Shown here piece by piece: positions 52,427 to 61,161 of a DNA stretch of 64,000 nt. The notes beneath the pieces were generated by a model. It did not search any database. It had not been told where the DNA came from and saw only the letters and a list, made by a program, of their open reading frames with translations. The position numbers and the translations under genes were made by a program. Numbering within the stretch: the stretch's first letter is position 1; each line of letters starts with the position of its first letter. Source of the stretch: Acanthamoeba sp. SK_2022b (lineage: Eukaryota; Discosea; Longamoebia; Acanthamoebidae); the NCBI GenBank assembly GCA_027943245.1, contig JANDJZ010000022.1, positions 180,078 through 244,077 of the forward strand, given 5' to 3'.

Positions 52427-53459
52427 ATGAATGTAAACAAATCAAGAACGGGGAGTAATCCACCCCCCTCGCCCACGCGACATCCCGGCCCACCCCCATC
52501 TCTGCTTACGCGCCACGGGGCCTCTGGTGATGGCCTGTTTGGTTCTGAGCAATCCTCCTCCTCCTCTTCTAATTCTTCCGCTATGTCCCCCCGTTCCGCC
52601 ACCACTACGCCACAATCCCCTCTATCCGCCCGGGGTCATCGTCGCGCCGCCTCCATGTTCGCAGATACCGCCCCCTCTCCTCCCTCCTCCGAATCATCCA
52701 CATCCATCCCCTTCTCCCCTTCCCTGTCCTCTTCTCCCGCAGCCGCCCTGCTGCTCGACGGCACCACGTCGTCTCCACCACAATCTCCCTCCCCCTCTCC
52801 TTCCACAAGGGGCAGTCGATCAATCGATGCTACGTCGGGCATCATCCCCCGCTCGCAATCTGCGCAGGCTCTACACACGCCCACGCGCGAGGGCGTCGAC
52901 AGCCTCCTGGTGAGCGGCGCCAGCCTCAACGGAAGCCTCACGCCCCAGCCCGTGCAGCGACAGCAGGCCCAGCCGCAGCAGCAGCGCATGGTCGAGGTGA
53001 GCCTCGAGCAGGTGAGCGACCACCAGTTTCTGTCGCTACTCAAGCTCAAGTTCAAGAAGACGCGCCGGCAAGAGCTCGAGCTCAAGGAGCTCCAGCGCCT
53101 CTTCGTGCTCGAGGAGGAGGAGCGGCGCAAGCTGGCCGAGGAGAACGCGGTCCTCACGCGCCGCCTCGACGAGGAGCGACGCCTGCGCGAGGCCGCCGAC
53201 AGCCTCGCCGCCGCCCTGCGCGACGACAACGAGCGGCTCAACTCCCAGATCGAGGAGCTCAACCTGCGCCTCGTACGCGCTGCCCCCCTCCCCTCCCCCC
53301 TCCCCTCCCCTCCCCCCGCAAGAGCTCACCGTGTGTGTGCGATGTGTGCGTGTGCGATGGCAGGTGGAGATCATCACCAACGTGTCGCACATGGGAGTGC
53401 CACCAGCGGAGAAGGCCAAGGTGCTGAAGAAGGCGCCCAAGCCTCACGACCAATCGTGA
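52427..53459 (+). CDS. Ser/Pro-rich protein with C-terminal coiled coil
   Basis: Two exons, ~52427-53273 and ~53365-53459. Start taken at MNVNKSRTGSNPP; an in-frame ATG at 52370 (MALWEEGFKRR) is possible. Residues ~1-190 are low complexity and disordered (Ser, Pro, Thr, Gln rich). From ~190 a long charged helix forms a coiled coil: LSLLKLKFKKTRRQELELKE, RLFVLEEEERRKLAEENAVL, ERRLREAADSLAAAL, RLNSQIEELNLRL. Exon 2 adds VEIITNVSHMGVPPAEKAKV and KKAPKPHDQS. Phase-0 junction after ...LNLRL. No family recognised; a cytoskeletal or scaffold role is possible. Confidence 0.65.
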
Positions 53460-53834
53460 TCATCGTCGGCCACCCCCGCCCTCATCATACCATCTTCGTG
53501 CACTCGTCCAGCCACAGACCCGCCACCACTACCACCGTCACCGTCCCTCTTCACCGCTAGCCCCTCCCGCCTCCCTTTTATATGTGTAAGTACGCAGCAG
53601 CAGCAGCAGCAGCGCTGCTCTCTCCTCTTCATCCAGCAGCAGCGCATGTACCCCCCCCCCCCACAGTGCGCCTTGTACACTTAGGGCACCTCTCCATAGA
53701 CAACGCGAAAGCAAACAACCGCGTTTGCCCCCACCTTGTCTCTCTCTCTCTCTGTCTCTCTCCCCCCCATTCTCTGTTCGTCGCGTGTGTCTTTGGGTCG
53801 TGGTGGAAATCATCGTCACAGTCGGTTAACAGGA
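53460..53834. other. Intergenic, 3' flank
   Basis: 375 bp between the coiled-coil gene and the edge of duplication copy B. A short (GCA)7 run near 53600, a C-run at 53650 and a CT-rich run near 53740. Probable 3' UTR. Confidence 0.4.
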
Positions 53835-53866
53835 CAAGCGCAACTCCGCGACATTGTGAGCGCGAC

Positions 53867-56016
53867 TCATGTGAGCGCGGGGCGCGCGTTGCCGCTGGTG
53901 AGCCACTCGACGGCCACCTCCAGCAGCTCGAGCTTGCGTCCGGGCAGCTCGCTGGCCTTGAGGCCCGCCTTCCGCCTCAGCAGCTGCCGCAGCGCGAACA
54001 CGTCCGTCTTTTCGATCGTCGCCAGCCGGCGCACCTCGGTCTCGAGCGCCAGCTCCTCCTGCTTCGCGCTCGACAGCTCCTTCTTCTCGTTCTTCTTCTG
54101 TTTCTTCTTCTTCTTCTTGTTGTTGTTGTTGGGCTGTTCTTGTTCTTCGTGGGCGTCTCCCTCGACGCTCTTCCTCTTCCTCTTCTTGCTCTCGTCGTTC
54201 GTATTGGCTGCTTGACTGTTGTTCCTCGCCACCACCACCACCACGTTCTTCTTCTTCTTGCTGGCCGATTGGTGCTTGACGATGAGTCGGACGATCTCTT
54301 CGTGGCCGAGCTGCCGCGCCAAGCCCAGTGCGGTCATCTTGACGTCGCGCGGCTTGATGTTCGCCAACGCTCTGCACGTGAGCAGACACTGCGCATGTGC
54401 CACGTTGTTTTCCATGGCTGATTGTTTGTTGTTGTTGTTGTTATTGTTGTGCAACAATGGTCAACCTTGGTCAACAAACAAACAAACAACACCACACATT
54501 GTGTGCAACACAGAGTGGAAGATGCACCTGTGCGATGGAGAGGTGTGTAGGTTTTCCTCTTGCGCCACAACATGCTCTGGGCGTTGATGTCGATGCCACG
54601 TTCGACCAAGAAGCGGCAGGCCTCCTCGTTTCCTTATGCGATGATGGGCGACATCAGCAAATCAAAGGAATGGAGCGCCCTGACACCCTCCCCCAGCAGG
54701 TGCAACAATTCCATTGAAAACCACTTGACTGCTCACATCACCCCCCCTCCCCGCCAAAAGAACGAATGAAAAGAACGAACGTGAGCACAAATATGGGCTG
54801 GCCGGGAGGGGTTGGGAGGGAGTGCTTGCCGTTGGACAGAGCTATGCACATGTGGTAGCTGCTGGGCGCTGCCCCAAGGTCTCGCAGCAAGTGCAGGGCA
54901 TCAAGCTTGCCTGTGTGAATTGTGGCCATCATTGGATTGGTGTTGGGTGTGCAGTGGTTGCACTTGTCCAGGAAAATGAAGCCACAATTGATGAGGAACT
55001 TGACCGCCTCCATGTGGCCCCCCTCAACTGCCTGCTGAAGAGGGTAGTTGTTGTCCATGACAGCTCTGTGCTGAAGAAGCTTCATCATCTCCACGTTGCC
55101 AACTCCCGCTGCATGCTGGGTGGGTGGCATCGCGGCATCAGTGGGGCGCAGTGGACATGGGCCAAGCAATGTGTGTTGTGTGTGGGGTGAGAGGGGCGGT
55201 GAGGACCTGCATTGGAATCCCATTGTCGCTGCCATGGGGATTGGCACCATGATCCATGAGCATGGTCATGAACGTGAGGTCATGGCTCTCCACAGCATGG
55301 CACAAGAAAATACTTTCCTCCTCCTCCTCCTCTTGGGATGTGCTCCACTTGATTATGGCTCTGCGTTCCAAGAGCAGCTATTCCCCAAACAATAAAATAA
55401 AATAAAATAAAATAAAATAAAAATAAAAATAAAGTTTGATGTAATTGAAACAAAAACAATGAATGCCACGTGGAGGGGCCAGGTGCACCTTAGCTGTGGG
55501 GGTGGAGTGGGCCATGCAGGCCCTGTTGAGGGCTTTGCTAAGCATGTGGACTGGGGAACACAGGTACAGTTTAGGGTGGAAGCACTTGGTGGTGAGTGTG
55601 GCCAAGGCATTGGGTGGCATCCCACAGTGGGAGAGGAGGTCAGCCAGCTCATCGGCGTAGTGGCACATGAGCTGCAGGCAGCCAACCATGGCCACCTCTG
55701 TCATGCACCAGTCCAGACTCTCATACTCTGATGGTGCATGGCGCTGCACTGTCACCAGCACCTTCTTCAGCCATGTGGCCTTGTCCACAAACAAGAGGCG
55801 CCACAACAGCACACTGCGCAGGGTGGTCGTGTCGTTGGGATGGACAAGTTGGCTGAGGCGGGATGGGAAGACGTGGTGGTGGAAAGTGCGCCACAGGTGT
55901 GGGTTGAACATCAGCCTCCACCATCTGTGGCACATGGCTGTCACTGCTGCGGCATCACAAAGCGGTTCGACGTGGCTCAGCACAGCCAACACCAACTTGT
56001 CTGGCAGCTGTTCCAT
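53867..56016 (-). pseudogene. F-box/ankyrin gene copy B, probably a pseudogene
   Basis: Same structure as copy A, from MEQLPDKLVLAVLSHVEPLC at 56016 to the stop at 53867. Many substitutions are of the CpG type: E to K, R to H, R to W, R to C, D to N. At ~54636 the TCA of SPVIASGNEE has become TAA (PIIA-stop-GNEE), truncating the ankyrin region. The LLLQRG region that is frameshifted in copy A is in frame here (LLQHRAVMDNNYPLQ). The last exon (53867-54457) is well preserved. So each copy carries a different lesion and neither reads through fully. Confidence 0.75.
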
Positions 56017-56133
56017 GTTGGCAAAATGAGTTACCACAGGTACAGGGGAAAAAAACCAGCACGACCTTGGCCCGTTGTGAGTAGCGGGAAGTAGGTGGCA
56101 GTGCAGCTTCAGATTGATGTCACCTCCAACCAA

Positions 56134-56205
56134 TCCGCTGTGGTGTAGTCGGTAACATTTATGGTTCTCACCCATGCGCCCCGGGTTCGATTCCCGGCAG
56201 CGGAA
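56134..56205 (+). tRNA. tRNA-Glu (CTC)
   Basis: Intact, with the fully paired TCCGCTG/CAGCGGA acceptor stem, unlike its duplicate at 44.43 kb. Despite sitting in the CpG-decayed copy B, the gene body is unchanged. Followed by ATATCCTTTTT, a pol III terminator. Confidence 0.93.
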
Positions 56206-56283
56206 TATCCTTTTTAGGAACTCTCCACATCCTAATGAAGATAGGAGCATGAGGTTCGGCCATTCTAAATCGTAAGACACGAG

Positions 56284-56669
56284 GGGCGGATGGCCGAGCG
56301 GTCTAAGGCGACAGTTTAAGGCCCCGTCCTACAGTTTACGTCACCAGCGGACTCCAGTTTGAAATTTCAAAGATACCGGGGTCGGATTCATGAGATGCCA
56401 GAAAACTCAAAGACTCCGGGGTCGGATTCATGAGATGCCAGAAAACTCAAAGATTTCGGGGTCGCTTTAGTGGGATTGGTTGGGGGATAAAGAAGAACGC
56501 CAACAGGATCGTGCCGCGCTGGCCAGCCCGTTTCTCAACGGTATCGATTTGCTCAAATCCAAATAATTTTTGAAACACTGTTTCCGTGCAGCCAATCAAA
56601 AAAACCGTAGGACGGGGCCTTAAGGCACTGTTATCTTCGGATGCGTGGGTTCAAATCCCACTCCGCTCA
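56284..56669 (+). pseudogene. tRNA-Leu (AAG) gene split by a 300-bp insertion
   Basis: Left part 56284-56319 and right part 56624-56669 together make exactly the 82 nt of the intact tRNA-Leu at 44.27 kb. The insertion lies inside the anticodon loop at TTAA; all other arms are preserved. Flanks match copy A. Confidence 0.92.
56320..56619. mobile_element. 300-bp MITE-like element with 13-bp terminal inverted repeats and TTAA duplication
   Basis: Perfect TIRs GGCCCCGTCCTAC (56320-56332) and GTAGGACGGGGCC (56607-56619), flanked by TTAA on both sides (56316-56319 and 56620-56623). It has no coding capacity. Inside are two-plus copies of a 40-bp tandem unit (56376-56460) containing CCGGGGTCGGATTCATGAG. 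TTAA target duplication is typical of piggyBac-type transposases; a non-autonomous piggyBac-like element is the best guess. It keeps many CpGs although its surroundings have lost theirs. Confidence 0.85.
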
Positions 56670-57967
56670 CTCCTTTTAGTTTTTTGGTCAGACTGCGAGC
56701 ACAATAAGCTTAATTTGAAGTTGTTACCAATTAGAAGCTGGTCCAGATTTTTTGGTGCTGGCACAGCACATAGGACAAACAGGGCCATGAGTTCATCATT
56801 GGCAGCATGAAAATCCTTGATGTTGGCAATTACATTATTGCTGATGATCTGATTGGAAGCAAACACACAGAAGGTGGCCAATCCAGGCTATTCAGGTGGT
56901 GTATCAATACACACTTCAACCAGACACAGTATTTGATTTGTAAGTTTAGATTACCAGAAAGAGAAATCAATACAGAGACATACCATAAACCTGTGTCCCC
57001 CATTCTGTGTTCTTCTAGTTCAGATCAGTTCTGCTTCTCTGGTCCTAATATGTCTGCTTTTCAGCCTGTATTTTGGATGCCTGTGGCCTCCTCACAAGCA
57101 CTGCGTAGCACTTCTGTGAGTGGGACACCTCCAAAAATAACAAGTGATTTTTATTGCATATTAAAGAATGTCAACCCATGTTACATTGTGTACTCCAACA
57201 AGTATCACTTAGGACTGCAAGGGCAATGAGTTGGCAGTAGATGGTGTCATGAAGCACAAGCTGTTTTTTAGACATGTGGAGGTCACAGCAGTAATGGTGG
57301 TTTCAGTAGTGATGTTGTAGTTAGAAGCAGTCAACAAGGTCAGTCATCCAGCCCCCATCCCTTACTCAGTGATGAGCATTAAAATTTTATGAATTCTGCA
57401 GCAGCTCCATCATGGTGGCTGGTTACTGGTTACTTGCAAATCACAAACATACAACATTGACTGTCAGTGGCACCTTGAAGAAACATGACAGCTGTCTACT
57501 CAAATGCTGCTGCTTGCACATCGAACACAATGGCTCTGCACTTTCTTCACTGTCATGTGCAGGTGAAAGCTGCTTCATTGATGGCATGGCAGCAAGGTTT
57601 TGCCAGCACCTCCTTCACCACACACATGCTTGCTTGCAACCATAGTGTCCACATGTGCAGTGTTCATGCAGCTCCTCTTCACCACATGGTGCTGATGGCC
57701 TTCTTGGGGTTTATGCTTGCCATACCATTGCATATGTGTATGCTATGCCCATGCAATTGTCACCACAAAAATGCCTGCCATCTGGTCAAGTGTGAGCATG
57801 TGATGTTGATGGTCTTGGCTGTGGTGAGTCAATGCCTCCTCAAGATCTCTTGCCATTTAACTTCTTGACCCACAGAACTGGCCATAAGGCTTCTACTCTC
57901 CTCAAACAAAAGGATAAGACCTGTAATGTCATATAAATATGTTCAACACAGGAATGTAAAGACTTAT
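56670..57967. repeat. CpG-depleted repeat DNA
   Basis: Starts right after the tRNA-Leu gene. A plus frame (56807-57229: ILDVGNYIIADDLIGSKHTE, SSDQFCFSGPNMSAFQPVFW) looks like decayed coding sequence of unknown origin. It includes the partner (57135-57425) of the repeat at 49.54-49.82 kb. No intact gene. Confidence 0.5.
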
Positions 57968-58017
57968 TCATACACAGAGTGAACAATCAGAAAAAGAGAG
58001 ATTGCATGAGCCAGACT

Positions 58018-58763
58018 TTAGAGGATGAAGGGGACAGAGGGCTGGATAACTTGCAAGCTCAGCTGCTGCCCACCAACCACATCCCCAAGGGCGAAGACAA
58101 AATTCAAACCAGCTTGCAGCTTGGCCTGGGTCTTCAGCAAGAGCTGTGATGATTGTGCATCTCTCAGAATGAGGACGTGCGCTGTTGGGGTGAACTGTGG
58201 CTGTGTCATCTGCAGCAAGTGGTGAGATCTTGCTCCGGAATTGAGCGGTGGACCCAAAGTGGAGGAGGGAGCCGCACCGCTGCACCAAAGGGATACCCCC
58301 TCACTATTTGGGCCAGGCTGGTGTCAACCGAGAGGCTGAGAAAATCCGTCCCAGGCGCAACGTTGAAGAAGGCCAGCGTCGCCATGCTGCTATTGCTCCC
58401 TTCAACGAACAGGCCACCGCTCAACTGGAGTAGGAACTGCGAACTGTTGGTCATCGAGCCGCAGGCCACCAGAACGTAGTGGCGGTCATCGTGAAGCAGC
58501 ATCTCGCTCCACCCGTAGGGAGGGTGGGGCGAGGCCGTCAGCCTAGCTTGGACTGTAACTGGGCCTGGCTGGAGTTGGATGTAGCCTGCTCCCTGGCGGT
58601 AGCCGAATCCGCTGAGTATACGAGAACCATTGACGAAGACGTCGATGTCGGAGTTGATCTTGAAGTTGGAGACCCCGTTCACGACGAACAGGTGAGCAGC
58701 GCCGCTGACTTGGCTCACCAGCACCGCCAGCAGGAAGATCTGAGCAGCGGTAATCTTCACCAT
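58018..58763 (-). CDS. Secreted DUF4397-like protein
   Basis: Start at 58763 (MVKITAAQIFLLAVLVSQVSG, a clear signal peptide). Mature part begins AAHLFVVNGVSNFKINSDIDVFVNGSRIL, then QPGPVTVQARL, HYVLVACGSM: the DUF4397 pattern of a VDV.VNG strand and a Y..VA.G strand. A small phase-0 intron of 44 nt is proposed (donor after PPPLW, acceptor CTTGCTGCAG), joining to MTQPQFTPTAHVLILRDAQ and LNFVFALGDVVGG, the second half of the fold, stop at 58018. Without the intron the protein stops at 58206. Probably extracellular or cell surface; no known biochemical activity for the family. Confidence 0.7.
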
Positions 58764-59068
58764 CGTGTAGGTAAGTGATGTTGGAGGTGAAAATGCTTAC
58801 GAAGAGGTGTGCGGGGCTTATCTGTCGCGAAACGCGCCTTGTGATTGGCTTGGGAACGGCCACCCACAACACAACCAACGAGAGGTTTCGGGGGGCACGT
58901 CTGATTCGCACGTTCGCCATCGCCTTAGGAGAAAACAGGTGACACAATTGACAGCACACATGTTGTACGTCTTCTTCTTATTCGCCAAACAGTCTCTACA
59001 AACAAAATGTGTGCAAGGGCACATACGCGCGTGCGTGCGTGGGTTTCTTTGGGGAGGAGGGGAGGGGT
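58764..59068. other. Intergenic spacer
   Basis: 305 bp between the DUF4397-like start and the stop of the F-box/TPR gene (same strand). Nothing recognised. Confidence 0.4.
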
Positions 59069-61095
59069 CTACGTGGCGGCGTTGCCCCCGTTGCCCGCCG
59101 GAGGCGTGGGTGGTGGTGGGGCCGGGTGGTGCTGGTCCAGGTGCGCGAGGCGAAGGGCCGCGCCTTCGTCGCTCGGGTCGAGCTCGAGGCATCGCCGGTA
59201 GTCTGGTCGCGACGTTCGCAAGGCGCGTTCGTGGCCGTCAGCCCGCTGTGATTGTGGTTGTGGTTGGGGAGAGGGGGGGGGCATACCCGCTTTGGCGCCC
59301 TCGACGTCCTGCTGCAGGATTCGAAGCTCGGCCCGGAAGCGAAACGTGAACGCGTCGGGCGCGCGGTTGAGCAGCTCCGTGAGGATCTCGATCGCTCCCT
59401 CGCTGTCGCCGGCGTCGGCCATCAAGCCTGCAATGCAACGCGAGGGCCGCGGTTAAGCGTGCGGGATAGGCATGCGCGCGCGCGCGCGTTCTTGGCGTTC
59501 CGGGGTTGGGCCACGGTACCGGCCTTGACGGTGTAGGCGTCGTGGCACAGGGAGTCGAGGGCGATGGCGGCCTCGCAGTCGGTCATGGCGTTGGCGGGCT
59601 GTCCGAGCTCGTAGTAGGTGTACGAGCGCTCCACCAGCGCGTCCACGTCCTTCGCGTTCGTCTGCCGCCCGCCCACGCCCACGCACACGCGCGCACGCAA
59701 CACACACACACACACGCGCGCGCGCGCACAAACGACATGGGGGTCAGGTGGGGGAGGTGGTGAAGGTGGAGCGGCGTGAAGGTGTACCGAGAGGGCCTGC
59801 GTGAGGTCGGCGAGGGAGAGTGCGAGCTGGCCGGAGCAGCGGTAGGCCTTGCCCCGGTGCTTGTAGGCGATGCTATAGCTCGGCTGCAATCGGATGGCTT
59901 CCGTGTGGTCCCGGATGGCCTCGTCCCACTCCTCCCGATCCTTTTTTTTTTGATATAAATAAATAAATAAATAAATAAATAATAATATAATATTTATAAA
60001 TAAATAAATCAATCATGCGGCGGTCAGCCAATAGCGTGCGCAGGGAGAAAAGATTTGGGCCAATGGCGAGCGCCTTTGTACCTGATAGGCCAAGCCGCGG
60101 TTGTTGTAGGCGTTGTAGGCGTCGAACGGGTTCAGTCGCAGCTTGAGCTCGATGCACTTTGAGAAGTCCTCGATCTCGCCTTGACCATCATCATCGCGGC
60201 ATGACGAGGCATGAGTGGCGTGGGTTGGGTTGGGGGGGGGGCAAAAGGGCGTCAGCGAGTTGGGCGGCGATTGGGGGAGCAGCTGCGGGCGGAGGGGAGA
60301 GAGGCCTTGCTCTCGGCTCGTACCGCTGATGTCTCCGGTGAACGACTTGACGAAGCCTCGCTGGTGGTAGGCGTCGGCGTTGGTGGGATCGGCCTCGATC
60401 GCCGCGGCCGCCTCCTCGAGCGCCTGATGGACGATGAGCGACCAGCACACGAGCGCTACTGCACGCACGCACACGCACACACGCGCGCTAGTGTGTAGTG
60501 GACCTTCTCGTAGTTGGCCTCGATGACGAGGATCTTGCTCTTGATGATCTTGGCCTCGGCGACGGTCATGGTCTCGTCGAACTCGGGCGACGCGTAGGCG
60601 GCGGCCAGCCGCCAGTCCTTCTCGGCGTTGGCGCGGTCGCCCTGTATGTACTTGGCGTTGCCGCGTCGGTTGTAGGCCCGCGAGAACTGGGGATTGAAGT
60701 GCAGGGTGGCCGAGTAGTGGCGAATCGCTGTTTCGTTTTGATGATGAAGTTGGCCATATAGAGAAGGAAGAGTGCACAGGGCAGACAGTGAAGATGAGTG
60801 CACTCGATTAACAATCACTGATTGAATGAAAAAAGAATTTGATGGGAGGGATGGGAGCAAATCAAGAGATGCAAGGGAGTAGGAGAGACGAAGGCGCACC
60901 CGAATCAAAGTCAGATTGTTTCTCATCTTTCTTGCCTCTCTGGAAAAATTCATTCTCGGTAAGTGTCTTCCATCGATGGCACACCTGCCCACAAGAAAGA
61001 AGAGCCTTGAAGTCCAGATGCTCCAGTATCTCGCATATGATGTCGTCTGGCCAGTCGCCTTCCATCTCACCAGCAACTTCTCTTTTAGATTGCAA
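59069..61095 (-). CDS. F-box/tetratricopeptide-repeat protein
   Basis: Start at 61095 (MQSKREVAGEM; a second ATG at 61065 is possible). F-box: WPDDIICEILEHLDFKALLS CGQVCHRWKTLTENE. Then seven or so TPR units across small exons: NETAIRHYSATLHFNPQFSRAY (~60700), KDWRLAAAYASPEFDE, ALEEAAAAIEADPTNADAYH (~60390), GEIEDFSKCIEL...NPFDAYNAYNNRG, EWDEAIRDHTEAIRLQPSYS (~59900), ALVERSYTYYELGQPANAMT, GAIEILTELLNRAPDAFTF (~59390) and DYRRCLELDPSDEGAALRLA (~59180). It ends in a Pro-rich tail PAPPPPTPPAGNGGNAAT. F-box plus TPR suggests an SCF adaptor with the TPRs binding the client. Its start is 66 bp from the divergent beta-galactosidase start. Confidence 0.82.
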
Positions 61096-61161
61096 ATAAA
61101 AATTCTTTTCTTTTTTTATTTGCTTTTAAATTTTGTTTTTACTGTATTTCGGCAGAGCGGC

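Larger units (their letters stand above)
53835..56685 (-). repeat. Inverted segmental duplication, copy B (CpG-decayed)
   Basis: Reverse complement of copy A at 44256-46797, longer because of the 300-bp insertion in tRNA-Leu. Over most of its length CG in copy A is TG or CA here (for example GACGAG to GACAAG, CGC to CAC, CGG to TGG, TTCGACC to TTCAACC). The 3' end of the gene (~53840-54360) has kept its CpGs. Confidence 0.85.

Noticed and set aside
53582..54421. 279-residue plus frame over the 3' end of copy B
   Set aside because: Antisense of the F-box/ankyrin last exon (His/Val runs mirror Asn/Lys runs).
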